Of a stretch of DNA of 64,000 nucleotides, positions 25,599 to 34,011 are shown one piece after another. This DNA comes from Candidatus Omnitrophota bacterium (lineage in GTDB: Bacteria > Omnitrophota > Gorgyraeia > Duberdicusellales > 4484-171). The DNA is taken from contig JAIPHS010000001.1 in assembly GCA_021735105.1 (NCBI GenBank), positions 7,828 to 71,827 on the forward strand, read 5' to 3'. A program made the position numbers and the translations under genes. How positions within the stretch are numbered: position 1 is the stretch's first letter; every line of letters starts with the position of its first letter. The notes below the pieces were generated by a model that saw only the letters and a list, made by a program, of their open reading frames with translations, had not been told where the DNA came from and did not search any database.

Positions 25599-25674
25599 GA
25601 GAAAAAAATTATTGAAATAGAATAAATTTTAATTATAAGTTATAAATTATCAATTATGCATTAAAAGGAGGAAT

Positions 25675-26409
25675 ATGGATTTTAAAGATAAAGTAGTGGT
25701 AGTTACCGGCGCTGCCAGGGGAATTGGTAAACAAATTGCCTACAGTTTTGCTAAAAGAAAAGCAAAAGTAGTTTTGTTTGATTTAGACCAGGCTCAGCTT
25801 GAAGCTGCAAAAAAAGAGTTATCCGGTATTACCGAGTCTCAATCATATTCGATTGATGTTACAAATTATCAGCAATTGTCAAATGTTATAGACAAAGTTA
25901 TTGACAAGTTTCTAAAGATTGATATATTGGTTAACAATGCCGGGATAACTAAAGATAACCTGGCTTTAAGGCTCTCTGAAACAGATTGGGATAAAGTTTT
26001 AGAAGTTAATTTAAAAGGCACGTTTTTAACTTCAAAAGCTGTTTTGAAAAGAATGTTGAAACAGCGGAGTGGAAAAATTATCAATATTTCCTCAATAATT
26101 GGTATTATTGGTAATTTTGGCCAATCAAACTATGCAGCTTCCAAGGCGGGTTTAATTGGGTTAACAAAATCTCTTTCTAAGGAAGTAGGAGCTAGGGGAA
26201 TAAATGTAAATGCTGTTGCTCCAGGCTACATTAAGACTAAAATGACTGATGTTCTTCCTGATAAGGTTAAAGAGGAAATGCTTAAAAGAATTCCTTTAAA
26301 GAGGTTTGGTTCAACCGAAGATGTGGCTAATGCAGTATTGTTTTTGTCTTCTCAGTTAGCAGATTATATAACAGGGCAAGTAGTTGTTGTTGACGGTGGT
26401 ATGATTTAA
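25675..26409 (+). CDS. fabG: 3-oxoacyl-ACP reductase FabG
   Basis: FabG is the NADPH-dependent short-chain dehydrogenase that reduces 3-oxoacyl-ACP. The Rossmann motif [10 protein letters not shown] is at 11-20, NNAG at 87-90, and the catalytic S140, Y153 and K157 (SNYAASKAG) are in place. The C-terminal [13 protein letters not shown] is typical. Length 244. A strong AAGGAGG Shine-Dalgarno precedes the ATG. The call as FabG rather than another SDR rests on its place between fabD and acpP. Confidence 0.96.
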   Translation: MDFKDKVVVVTGAARGIGKQIAYSFAKRKAKVVLFDLDQAQLEAAKKELSGITESQSYSIDVTNYQQLSNVIDKVIDKFLKIDILVNNAGITKDNLALRLSETDWDKVLEVNLKGTFLTSKAVLKRMLKQRSGKIINISSIIGIIGNFGQSNYAASKAGLIGLTKSLSKEVGARGINVNAVAPGYIKTKMTDVLPDKVKEEMLKRIPLKRFGSTEDVANAVLFLSSQLADYITGQVVVVDGGMI

Positions 26410-26425
26410 AAAAAGGAGGTCTTTG

Positions 26426-26656
26426 ATGGCGATTGAAGAGAAAGTAAAGGAAATAATTTCAGAACAGCTTGGTGTCAAGAAAGAAGAGATAAAACCGGAA
26501 AGTTCTTTCATTGATGATTTAGGCGCGGATTCTTTGGATACAGTAGAAGTTGTTATGGCATTGGAAGAAGAGTTTGGCATAGAAATACCTGATGAAGATG
26601 CGGAAAAAATTACAAAAGTCGGAGAAGCCATTAAATATATCGAAGAAAAGAAATAA
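26426..26656 (+). CDS. acpP: Acyl carrier protein AcpP
   Basis: AcpP carries the growing acyl chain on a 4'-phosphopantetheine attached to S36 in [12 protein letters not shown]. The acidic helix II segment ([18 protein letters not shown]) is typical. I start at ATG 26426 (MAIEEKVKE, 76 residues) because AAAGGAGG is optimally spaced from it. A TTG one codon earlier at 26423 is also in frame but unlikely. Located between fabG and fabF as in many bacteria. Confidence 0.97.
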   Translation: MAIEEKVKEIISEQLGVKKEEIKPESSFIDDLGADSLDTVEVVMALEEEFGIEIPDEDAEKITKVGEAIKYIEEKK

Positions 26657-26671
26657 CAAATTTAATTATAG

Positions 26672-27904
26672 ATGAATAAAGTTGTTGTTACTAGTTGTGG
26701 GGTAGTTTCTCCGGTTGGAATAGGCAAAGTTGATTTTTGGGATGCTTTAACCAAGGGAAGAAGCGGAGTAGGGCCGATTACTCAATTTGATTCTGAGCAA
26801 TTTGATAGTAAAATTGCTGGTGAGGTTAATGACTTTGATCCTACGACTTTTCTTTTGCCAAAGGAACAACGGCGAATCCCTCGATTTGTTCAATTTTCTC
26901 TTCAAGCCGCACAAGAAGCTATTGATCAAGCTGGAATTGACTTTGAAAAAATTAATCCCTATCAAGTCGGGACTATCATTGGCTCAGGCATAGGCAGTCT
27001 TGAGACTGTAGAAAAAGAATACAAAGTGCTTTTGGAAAAAGGGCCGCGAAGGCTTTCTCCTTTTATGATTCCGAGGTTAATTACCAATGAAGCTGCAGGA
27101 TATGTAGCTATCCGGTTTGGGCTAAAAGGCCCTAACCTCTGTACAGTTACCGCTTGTGCATCTGGAGCTCATGCTATTGGAGAAGCATATCGGGTTATTA
27201 AAGAAGGAAAAGCTAAAGTGATGGTTTGTGGAGGAACTGAGGCTTGTATAGTTCCTCTTGCTGTAGGTGGTTTTTGTGCTCTTAAGGCTTTGTCTAGGCG
27301 CAATGATGATCCAACTAAGGCTAGCCGCCCCTTTGACAAAGACAGGGATGGTTTTATTATGGCAGAAGGAGCCGGTATAGTTATTTTAGAAGAAATGGAG
27401 CATGCTAAAAAAAGAGGAGCTAAAATTTACGGTGAACTTTCTGGATATGGAAGTACTTGTGATGCCTATCATATTACGGCACCTAATCCAAATGGAGAAT
27501 CTGCAGCTGAGGCAATGAAATCAGCTCTAGCTGAAGCTTCTTTTGACAAACATAAGCCTATTCATCTTAATACCCACGGTACAAGCACACTATTAAATGA
27601 TAAAATGGAGACAAAAGCTATTAAATTAGTATTTGGTCAAAAACCCGAAAATTTAGCAATAAACTCTATAAAATCTATGCTTGGCCATACTTTAGGAGCG
27701 GCTGGAGCCATTGAGTTTATTAGTTGTTGTCTTACTTTAGAAAAAAGCGTGATTCCGCCTACCATAAATTACGAGTATTCCGACCCTGAGTGTGATCTAG
27801 ATTATACTCCAAATCAAGCTCGAAAATTAGAGGTTGATGCCTGCCTTTCAAATTCTTTAGGATTCGGAGGCCATAATGCCTCTCTTTTAGTTGAGAAGAT
27901 ATAA
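26672..27904 (+). CDS. fabF: 3-oxoacyl-ACP synthase II FabF
   Basis: FabF elongates acyl-ACP with malonyl-ACP. The Cys-His-His triad is C162 (TACASGAHA), H302 (NTHGTST) and H339 (MLGHTLGAAGA). The gatekeeper and end motif SNSLGFGGHNASLL are also present. Length 410. The gene starts 15 bases after acpP without a strong Shine-Dalgarno. Its stop is one base before the leuC ATG, so the fatty acid genes appear joined to the leucine genes. Confidence 0.96.
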   Translation: MNKVVVTSCGVVSPVGIGKVDFWDALTKGRSGVGPITQFDSEQFDSKIAGEVNDFDPTTFLLPKEQRRIPRFVQFSLQAAQEAIDQAGIDFEKINPYQVGTIIGSGIGSLETVEKEYKVLLEKGPRRLSPFMIPRLITNEAAGYVAIRFGLKGPNLCTVTACASGAHAIGEAYRVIKEGKAKVMVCGGTEACIVPLAVGGFCALKALSRRNDDPTKASRPFDKDRDGFIMAEGAGIVILEEMEHAKKRGAKIYGELSGYGSTCDAYHITAPNPNGESAAEAMKSALAEASFDKHKPIHLNTHGTSTLLNDKMETKAIKLVFGQKPENLAINSIKSMLGHTLGAAGAIEFISCCLTLEKSVIPPTINYEYSDPECDLDYTPNQARKLEVDACLSNSLGFGGHNASLLVEKI

Positions 27905-27905
27905 G

Positions 27906-29225
27906 ATGGGTCTAACATTAATTGAAAAAATTTTAAAAAAGAAATCAATCAATAAAAGATTAGATAATTTTATCTATGCTAAGATTGATTTTTGTTTTGG
28001 CAACGATATAACAGCGCCTTTAGCTGCTAAAATATTTGAAAAAGCTAAGTTTAATTCTGTTTATAATCCTAGAAAGGTAGGATTTTTTTGTGATCATTTT
28101 GTGCCGGCTCGTGACCAAAAAGCGGCAAATAATGTGAAAAAATTAAAAGAGTTTGCGAAGAAATTTAAAATTAAAAATTTTTATGATACCAATACCTGCG
28201 GAATAGAACATGTTTTTTTACCGGAAAAAGGGTTAGTCAAAACTGGCGACCTAGTTATTGGCGCTGATTCTCATACTTGTACTTATGGGGCCTTAGGAGC
28301 AGCAAGTTTTGGGATAGGTTCGACAGATTTAGCTGCCGCTATCAAAGAAGGAACTTGTTGGTTTAGGAAACCTGAAACTATTAAATTTGTCTATTCAGGC
28401 AAAATTCCTCAATGGTTTACCGGTAAAGATTTAATCCTTTATACTATAGGCAAAATAGGAGTAAGCGGAGCGCTTTATAAAGTTATGGAATTTGGAGGGC
28501 CTGTGATTAGAGCTTTGGGGATGGAAGATAGGTTTACTATCTGTAACATGGCGATAGAAGCTGGCGCTCAAACTGGAATAATTGAACCTGACAAAAAAAC
28601 TGTTAAATTTATAAAAAAGGTAAATCCCCGTATAAAAAAGGTGCCATTGATTAAAAGTGATAAAGATGCAAATTATTATAAAGTTATGAAGTTCGATATC
28701 TCTTTGCTAAAACCCCAAATCGCTTGTCCTCATTTGCCTAGTAATGTAGTAGATGTGGATAAGTTGAAAAAAGTAAGTTTAGATCAAGTTGTTATTGGAT
28801 CTTGCACAAATGGGCGTCTTAAGGATTTAGGCCAAGCCGCAGAGGCATTAAAAGGAAAAACAATTAAAAAAGGCTTAAGGGCTATTGTTATTCCAGGTTC
28901 TCATAAGGTTTATGGCCAGGCTTTCAAAAAAGGTTATCTAGATATTTTTCATAAAGCAGGTTTTATGGTTTCTCCGCCCACTTGCGGGCCTTGTTTAGGA
29001 GGCCACACCGGTATTTTAGATAAGGGCGAAGTTGCTCTTGCTACAACTAATAGGAATTTTATTGGACGGATGGGGCATCCGGAAAGTTTTGTTTATCTGT
29101 CTAATCCAGCGGTAGCTGCGGCAAGCAGTATTACCGGTAAAATCACCCATCCCGCAGAAATTGTTAAGAAGGTACCGATGGATGAAAGACGAAGGATGAA
29201 AGGACGAAGGCGTCTGTCGTCTTAG
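27906..29225 (+). CDS. leuC: 3-isopropylmalate dehydratase large subunit LeuC (aconitase family)
   Basis: LeuC with LeuD isomerises 2- to 3-isopropylmalate through a 4Fe-4S cluster. The cluster ligands lie in IGSCTNGR and PTCGPCLGG, and GADSHTCTYGALGA is the aconitase-family substrate loop. The ATG 27906 start (MGLTLIEKIL) is one base after the fabF stop. A TTG at 27891 would overlap fabF. The fold normally ends around THPAEIV. The following ~16 residues (DERRRMKGRRRLSS) come from a degenerate heptad repeat and look like an acquired basic tail. Homoaconitase-type function is possible, but leuD and leuB next door favour leucine synthesis. Confidence 0.93.
   Translation: MGLTLIEKILKKKSINKRLDNFIYAKIDFCFGNDITAPLAAKIFEKAKFNSVYNPRKVGFFCDHFVPARDQKAANNVKKLKEFAKKFKIKNFYDTNTCGIEHVFLPEKGLVKTGDLVIGADSHTCTYGALGAASFGIGSTDLAAAIKEGTCWFRKPETIKFVYSGKIPQWFTGKDLILYTIGKIGVSGALYKVMEFGGPVIRALGMEDRFTICNMAIEAGAQTGIIEPDKKTVKFIKKVNPRIKKVPLIKSDKDANYYKVMKFDISLLKPQIACPHLPSNVVDVDKLKKVSLDQVVIGSCTNGRLKDLGQAAEALKGKTIKKGLRAIVIPGSHKVYGQAFKKGYLDIFHKAGFMVSPPTCGPCLGGHTGILDKGEVALATTNRNFIGRMGHPESFVYLSNPAVAAASSITGKITHPAEIVKKVPMDERRRMKGRRRLSS
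29181..29209. repeat. Degenerate heptad repeat inside the 3' end of leuC
   Basis: Units GATGAAA, GACGAAG, GATGAAA and, after one extra base, GACGAAG encode the Arg/Lys-rich tail of LeuC. It is degenerate but shares the 7-base period of the other arrays at gene ends. Confidence 0.5.
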
Positions 29226-29273
29226 CGAAGGCCTTCGACTTGGCTCAGGCCGAGTCCTGAGTAGTATCAAAGG
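29226..29273. repeat. GC-rich nested inverted repeat between leuC and leuD
   Basis: Immediately after the leuC stop lies the perfect 12 bp palindrome CGAAGGCCTTCG (29226-29237). It overlaps a nested hairpin with outer arms CCTTCGA (29232-29238) and TCAAAGG (29267-29273) and inner arms CTCAGG (29244-29249) and CCTGAG (29256-29261) around a 6-base loop. It is clearly richer in G+C than the surroundings. Similar CCTTCGAC...CTCAGG modules are, from memory, widespread intergenic repeats. No T-run follows, so a classic terminator is unlikely. Confidence 0.6.
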
Positions 29274-29316
29274 GAGAAGCGATTGTCTATCGTCCCTCGG
29301 AATGAGGTTACAAACT

Positions 29317-29817
29317 ATGGTTATTAAAGGTAGAGTTCATAAATTAGGCAAAGATGTAAATACCGACGATATTATTGCTGCTAAATATTTAGACTCGCAA
29401 GATTCTAAATTTTTAGGTTCTAAGTGCATGGAAAATATTGACCCTCAATTTTCCAAGCGGGTAAAAAAGGGTGATATTATTGTAGCCGGGGAAAACTTTG
29501 GTTGTGGTTCTTCACGAGAACATGCACCGGTCGCGATTAAAGGTTGCGGGATTTCTTTAGTTATAGCAAAAAGCTTTGCCAGGATTTTTTTTCGTAATGC
29601 TATTAATATTGGTTTACCAATTATAGAATTAACGGATATAGAAAAAATTAAAACAGGCAACTTGCTTAAAGTTGATTTGGCTAAAGGGTTGATTATAAAT
29701 AAGAGAAAAAATGAAAATTTTTCCACAAAGTCATTTCCTCAATTTTTACAAAAAATTATAGCAAAAGGCGGGCTTATAAATTGGCTAAAAGATAAAAAAG
29801 GAGATAAAAATGTTTAA
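29317..29817 (+). CDS. leuD: 3-isopropylmalate dehydratase small subunit LeuD
   Basis: LeuD is the swivelling small subunit paired with LeuC. The opening GRVHKLGKDVNTDDIIAAKYL matches the family's G-x-V-x-x-x-G-x-x-x-x-T-D-x-I-I-P pattern, and GENFGCGSSREHAPVAIK is diagnostic. ATG 29317 is preferred; an in-frame ATG at 29302 adds five residues that lie next to the repeat region. Length is then 166, typical of the short LeuD type. Its end overlaps leuB by 8 bases. Confidence 0.93.
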   Translation: MVIKGRVHKLGKDVNTDDIIAAKYLDSQDSKFLGSKCMENIDPQFSKRVKKGDIIVAGENFGCGSSREHAPVAIKGCGISLVIAKSFARIFFRNAINIGLPIIELTDIEKIKTGNLLKVDLAKGLIINKRKNENFSTKSFPQFLQKIIAKGGLINWLKDKKGDKNV

Positions 29818-30877
29818 AAAGTATAAAATTGCAACAATCGGAGGAGACGGTACAGGGCCCGAAGCAGTAAAAGAAGGCTTAAAAGTATTAGCAGCAGTTT
29901 CTGATAAATATAAAATTGATTATGAAACTGTAGATTATGATTTTGGCGGCAAAAGGTTTTTAGATACAGGGGAAATTTTGCCGGATTCTGCTATAGATGA
30001 ACTAAAGAGTTTTGATGCTATATATTTAGGGGCAATAGGGCATCCTGATGTAGAGCCGGGGATTCTAGAGAAAGGTATTTTATTGCGGCTTCGCTTTGAG
30101 CTTGATCAGTATATTAATCTAAGGCCGGTTGTTCTATATGATAAGAAGTATTGCCCTTTAAATCTAGGCCAAGATCAAAAAATTAATTTTACAGTAGTTA
30201 GGGAAAACACAGAAGGCCTTTATTGTGGAGCCGGCGGGTTTTTACGTAAAGGCAGTGTTGATGAGGTTGCAATTCAAGAAAGTATTAATTCTTATAAAGG
30301 AATAGAGCGCTGCATAAGGTATGCTTTTGAATATACAAAGAAGGTAAATAGAGAAAAAAAGCTTACTCTTTGCGGAAAAACTAATGTTTTAACTTATGTT
30401 TTTTCACTTTGGCAGAGGGTGTTTAATAAGGTCGCAAAAGAATATCCTGAAATAAAAACCGATTATGCTCATGTTGACGCAACTTGTATGTGGATGGTTA
30501 AAAACCCTGAATGGTTTGATGTAATTGTTACCGATAATATGTTTGGAGATATAATAACTGACTTGGGTGCAATGATTCAAGGCGGCATGGGAATAGCTGC
30601 CGGAGGCAATATTAATCCTCAAGGAGTTAGTATGTTTGAGCCAATTGGAGGCAGTGCTCCTAAATATACCGGTAAGAATGTGATAAATCCTTTAGCTGCA
30701 ATATGTGCAATTTCGATGTTGCTTAATCAAATTGGCCAAGAGCAAGCTGCTAAAGCAGTTGAAAGTTCAGTAGTGAAAATTGTAAAAGAAAAGCTCAAAT
30801 CTTTAGGAGCAGGAAGAATGGGATACTCAACCTCTGAAGTTGGCGATTTAGTTGTGAAAGAGATAATTGATAAATGA
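29810..30877 (+). CDS. leuB: 3-isopropylmalate dehydrogenase LeuB (isocitrate/isopropylmalate dehydrogenase family)
   Basis: This beta-decarboxylating dehydrogenase oxidises 3-isopropylmalate with NAD. Seen are [10 protein letters not shown] at the start, [16 protein letters not shown] (substrate Arg motif), [14 protein letters not shown], the metal-binding [13 protein letters not shown], and [20 protein letters not shown] near the C-terminus. Members of this family also act on isocitrate, homoisocitrate or tartrate. Position after leuC and leuD makes LeuB the best call. No leuA is in the window. The last codons (IIDK and TGA stop) lie within a heptad array. AAAAGGAG precedes the ATG. Confidence 0.88.
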   Translation: MFKKYKIATIGGDGTGPEAVKEGLKVLAAVSDKYKIDYETVDYDFGGKRFLDTGEILPDSAIDELKSFDAIYLGAIGHPDVEPGILEKGILLRLRFELDQYINLRPVVLYDKKYCPLNLGQDQKINFTVVRENTEGLYCGAGGFLRKGSVDEVAIQESINSYKGIERCIRYAFEYTKKVNREKKLTLCGKTNVLTYVFSLWQRVFNKVAKEYPEIKTDYAHVDATCMWMVKNPEWFDVIVTDNMFGDIITDLGAMIQGGMGIAAGGNINPQGVSMFEPIGGSAPKYTGKNVINPLAAICAISMLLNQIGQEQAAKAVESSVVKIVKEKLKSLGAGRMGYSTSEVGDLVVKEIIDK

Positions 30878-30889
30878 TAATTGATAAAT
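30862..30889. repeat. Heptad array across the leuB stop
   Basis: Four units alternate GATAATT, GATAAAT, GATAATT, GATAAAT. The leuB TGA stop (30875-30877) falls inside the array. Related to the GATAATT array at the fabD stop. Confidence 0.75.
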
Positions 30890-30908
30890 AAGGAGAAAGA
30901 TTTAAGGT

Positions 30909-31934
30909 ATGGGGAAGAACGTAGCAGTTGTTGGCGTAGGAGCAGTAGGAATTGAAATATTGAAAATTTTAAAAGAAAGAGAGTTTCCTGCTGATAAGAT
31001 AAGGATTTTTGCTCGGACCAGCCGAGAAATTGAACTAGATAACCAAACCTATCAAGTTGAGGCTATAGACGAAGAAAATTTTGACAATATTGACATTGCT
31101 CTTTTCGCTGGGACCGAAGGAGAGAAGGGAGCAAGTGTTCAATATGCGCACAAATTTATAGAAAAAGGTGCCGTGGTAATTGATAATGGCAAGGATTTTC
31201 GCCTCCAGGAAAATGTACCTTTGGTAGTACCTGAAGTTAATAAAGATAAAATTTCTTTTAATCAAGGGCTTATTGCTAATCCAAATTGCACTACAATCCA
31301 GATGGTTGTAGCTTTAGGGCAAATATTTAAAAACTTTGGTTTAGATAAAATAATTATGACTAGTCTTCAGGCAACTAGCGGCGGAGGGCGCAGCTCGGCC
31401 CAATCTCTTTGGGATGAAACTAAATATATTGTAGAAAAAAATAAAGATAAGAAATATTTTTCTCAAATAAATAAAGATAGAGACGACATCAAAAGCAGCT
31501 TTGCAAACCAGATAGCCTTTAATGCGATACCTCAGATTGGCGGGTTTAACCAAGACGGATTTACCGGAGAAGAGCAAAAAGTTATTGATGAAACCCATAA
31601 AATCTACGGAAATAATAAAATTGAAATATCTGCTACTTGTATACGTATTCCAGTATTTACATCACATTCAGAATCTATCTATTTTAAAACCAGCCAGTCA
31701 ACAGATTTAGAACAGTTAAAAAAAGTTTTAAATGGCTCTGAGGGGGTTGTTTTTTTTGATGATTGTTCTAACTATCCTCTTGCTTTAGGCGCAGAAGGCA
31801 AAGATTCTGTTTATCTGGGAAGATTACGGTGTGATCCCAGTCAAGAAAATAGTTTTTGGCTCTGGGCTGTTTCAGATAATTTGCGTAAAGGCGCGGCGCT
31901 TAACGCGGTTCAAATTGCCGAAAACCTGCTCTAG
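30909..31934 (+). CDS. asd: Aspartate-semialdehyde dehydrogenase Asd
   Basis: Asd reduces aspartyl-phosphate to the semialdehyde for lysine, meso-DAP, threonine and methionine. DAP is needed by MurE in this window. The NADP motif VAVVGVGAVGIEILKIL opens the protein, the nucleophile is C127 in NPNCTT, and RIPVFTSHSES holds the catalytic His. VIDNGKDFRL and PLVVPEVN are typical. Length 341. It follows leuB by 31 bases and ends just before a 162 bp inverted-end element, which probably breaks the operon. Confidence 0.94.
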   Translation: MGKNVAVVGVGAVGIEILKILKEREFPADKIRIFARTSREIELDNQTYQVEAIDEENFDNIDIALFAGTEGEKGASVQYAHKFIEKGAVVIDNGKDFRLQENVPLVVPEVNKDKISFNQGLIANPNCTTIQMVVALGQIFKNFGLDKIIMTSLQATSGGGRSSAQSLWDETKYIVEKNKDKKYFSQINKDRDDIKSSFANQIAFNAIPQIGGFNQDGFTGEEQKVIDETHKIYGNNKIEISATCIRIPVFTSHSESIYFKTSQSTDLEQLKKVLNGSEGVVFFDDCSNYPLALGAEGKDSVYLGRLRCDPSQENSFWLWAVSDNLRKGAALNAVQIAENLL

Positions 31935-31938
31935 CAGA

Positions 31939-32100
31939 GGGGACGGTCCTTATCCTTGTAAGTCTTTTATCTATAATTACTTATGAAAAAAATAAAATTA
32001 CTATAATTCAATAAAGATAAAACGCTGTGTGTTTATTTAGAAAATATTATTTTTATAACTTGTTGAGGAGTAATTAATTAAAAAGGTAAGGACTGTCCCC
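31939..32100. mobile_element. 162 bp element with 14 bp inverted ends upstream of truA
   Basis: The left arm GGGGACGGTCCTTA (31939-31952) and right arm TAAGGACTGTCCCC (32087-32100) are inverted with one mismatch. The 134 bases between are AT-rich and non-coding. GGGGAC...GTCCCC ends are reminiscent of widespread non-autonomous repeats associated with REP-type (RAYT/Y1) transposases, recalled from memory. No transposase is in the window. The right end stops two bases before the truA ATG, so an insertion has replaced any native leader. Confidence 0.6.
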
Positions 32101-32102
32101 GT

Positions 32103-32852
32103 ATGGAAAAGAATATTTTTTTTGAGATAGAATATGTAGGAACTAATTATTTTGGGTTTCAGGTTCAGAATAAAGAAAATAAAAAAGAAGTAACTATTCA
32201 AAGTATTTTTGAAAAAGTTTTATCTAAACTTTTTTGTCAATCAATAAAAATTAATGCTTCAGGAAGGACTGATCGAGGTGTTCATGCTAAAGCTCATCCC
32301 TTAAATTTTAAAGTTAATACGGAGATACCTTTAAAAAATATAAAGAAAGCGATAAATTCTTTTTTACCTTCAGACATAAGAGTAAAAAAAGTTAAATTAG
32401 TAGCTCTAGATTTTCATAGTCGATTTAGTGCAAAATCAAAAATCTATCGTTATATTATTTTAAATCAAAAAGAATTTTCTGTTTTCTGGTCTAAATTTTC
32501 TTGGCATTTTGCCAAACAATTAAATATAGGCTTGATGCGCCAAGCTGGAGAAAAGTTAATCGGGCTAAAGGATTTTTATATTTTTACTAAAGAGACTAAA
32601 AAATATAGGAATTGTGTGCGAAATTTAAAAAAAATATCTATAAATAAGAAAAGAAATTTTATTTATATAGACATAGAGGCAAATGGTTTTTTGTATCAGA
32701 TGGCCAGAAATATAGTTTATTTCTTAACTGATGTTGGCAGTAAAAAAATTACTATAAACCAAATAGAGGGTATTCTATCACGAAAAATTAAATTTATAAA
32801 AAAACCTGCTCCTTCTTGGGGCCTTTATCTTAAGCAGGTTAAATATCAATAA
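32103..32852 (+). CDS. truA: tRNA pseudouridine(38-40) synthase TruA
   Basis: TruA isomerises uridines 38-40 in the tRNA anticodon arm. The catalytic Asp is D57 in SGRTDRGVHA. The start IFFEIEYVGTNYFGFQVQ matches the family, and RFSAKSKIYRYII and FLYQMARNIV are further family segments. Length 249. ATG 32103 is right at the end of an inverted-end element, with no Shine-Dalgarno and a stop codon just upstream in frame, so no alternative upstream start exists. How it is translated is unclear. Confidence 0.95.
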   Translation: MEKNIFFEIEYVGTNYFGFQVQNKENKKEVTIQSIFEKVLSKLFCQSIKINASGRTDRGVHAKAHPLNFKVNTEIPLKNIKKAINSFLPSDIRVKKVKLVALDFHSRFSAKSKIYRYIILNQKEFSVFWSKFSWHFAKQLNIGLMRQAGEKLIGLKDFYIFTKETKKYRNCVRNLKKISINKKRNFIYIDIEANGFLYQMARNIVYFLTDVGSKKITINQIEGILSRKIKFIKKPAPSWGLYLKQVKYQ

Positions 32853-32880
32853 GCATTTGGCTAGATTTTTTTCTTCTCTA

Positions 32881-32889
32881 TGGTATAAT
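32881..32889 (+). promoter_or_regulatory. Extended -10 promoter for the lipoprotein gene
   Basis: TGGTATAAT (TATAAT at 32884-32889) lies 8 bases before ATG 32898. Expected initiation near 32896 gives an essentially leaderless transcript. Same layout as at queF. Confidence 0.5.
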
Positions 32890-32897
32890 TTTTATTT

Positions 32898-33380
32898 ATG
32901 AAAAAAAGAATTTTATATATTTTTTTATTAGTAATTTTAGCCTTAAATAGTGGTTGCCATTCCTTGCGCAAAAAATTTATCCGTAAAAAAGATAAAAAAG
33001 AGGTGCCGGTTTATATAACTGCTAAGGAATATCCTGATAAGCCTACTCGTGATATCTATATTGATTATTGTCTTTATACCAAGGGATGGCTAGGGGAATT
33101 AATTAAGGCGTTACGTAAAGGAATAAGTTATAAGCGTCAAAGATATGCAATAAGTGAGGCGATAATGAACTTAGAGCAAATAATTTCTTTTTTTAATCAA
33201 AAAGGAAAAGAAAATATAGAATCTTTATATCAAAAACTTCAGCAAATACAAGCTGAAATCAAACGAGCTCCTAATTTAAGCCGGATCAAAAGAGATTCTC
33301 TTATTCGTAAAATTTCAAGGATTAAGAGAGATTTTGATTCTAATTATACCTATACTGATGTAGAAGAATGGTTAAATTAG
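32898..33380 (+). CDS. Predicted lipoprotein of unknown function
   Basis: I do not recognise a family. The 160-residue protein starts with a lipoprotein signal: positively charged MKKR, a hydrophobic stretch and lipobox LNSGC, with Cys20 as the lipidation site. The rest is highly charged and helical (many Lys, Arg, Glu, Ile), with a C-terminal part of possible coiled-coil character (LYQKLQQIQAEIK and later). It would be anchored to the outer or inner membrane and face the periplasm. It has its own extended -10 promoter and overlaps the MBL hydrolase gene by 13 bases. Confidence 0.75.
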   Translation: MKKRILYIFLLVILALNSGCHSLRKKFIRKKDKKEVPVYITAKEYPDKPTRDIYIDYCLYTKGWLGELIKALRKGISYKRQRYAISEAIMNLEQIISFFNQKGKENIESLYQKLQQIQAEIKRAPNLSRIKRDSLIRKISRIKRDFDSNYTYTDVEEWLN

Positions 33381-33982
33381 ATTTAAAGGTTTTTCCTTCT
33401 GGGCCGCTGGATACAAATAACTATCTTCTTTTTAATAAGCAATCCAGGAAAGCATGTATTATTGATCTTTCCTCGTCTTCCGGCCAATTGTTTGATTTTC
33501 TTAGAAAAGAGAAAATAAAAGTTGATTTTGTGCTTTTAACTCACGCTCATTTTGATCATATTGGTGGGTTAAGAAATACCGATTTTCCTTTTTATCTTCA
33601 TAAAAAAGATCTTGTGTTGCTTTCGGATCCTGAAAAAAATGGTTCTTTTTTCTTTACTGATCTTATAGCTGTAGAAAGAAAACCGCATATTTATAAAGAG
33701 AGCTTAAATTTTTCTGGCTTAAAGATTGACGTAATCCATACTCCCGGCCACACCCCAGGATCAGTTTCGTTAAAATTAGATAATTGGCTTTTTAGCGGAG
33801 ATACGCTTTTTCGTCAAGCCATAGGCCGTACAGATATTCCTTTAGCTTCCGGAGAAGAGTTGATCAAATCAATTAAAGAGAAAATATTAATTTTACCTAA
33901 TGAAACTATAGTTTATCCCGGCCATGGTCCTAGCACGATTTTGGGGCAGGAAAAAGAAACCAATTCCTTTTTAGTCATTTGA
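33368..33982 (+). CDS. MBL-fold metal hydrolase (glyoxalase II-like)
   Basis: The metallo-beta-lactamase fold's zinc motif THAHFDHIGG (H-x-H-x-D-H) is present, with further ligands in TPGHTPGSVSL, SGDTLF and PGHGP. At 204 residues it belongs to the short hydroxyacylglutathione hydrolase-like group. Such proteins cleave thioesters, but the true substrate cannot be read off, and many anaerobes with this gene lack glutathione. Cytosolic: no signal peptide. It overlaps the lipoprotein gene and precedes the Xer recombinase by 29 bases. Confidence 0.9.
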   Translation: MVKLDLKVFPSGPLDTNNYLLFNKQSRKACIIDLSSSSGQLFDFLRKEKIKVDFVLLTHAHFDHIGGLRNTDFPFYLHKKDLVLLSDPEKNGSFFFTDLIAVERKPHIYKESLNFSGLKIDVIHTPGHTPGSVSLKLDNWLFSGDTLFRQAIGRTDIPLASGEELIKSIKEKILILPNETIVYPGHGPSTILGQEKETNSFLVI

Positions 33983-34011
33983 AATTATTTAATGATTTGG
34001 ATTTATAATTT

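Noticed and set aside
31953..32086. Hidden transposase or small RNA inside the inverted-end element
   Set aside because: All frames are broken by stops within a few codons. TATAAT strings at 31972 and 32002 lack -35 partners, so no gene is supported.
34004..34009. TATAAT just before the xerD ATG
   Set aside because: Only two bases separate it from the ATG at 34012, so transcription would start inside the gene; likely chance in AT-rich DNA.
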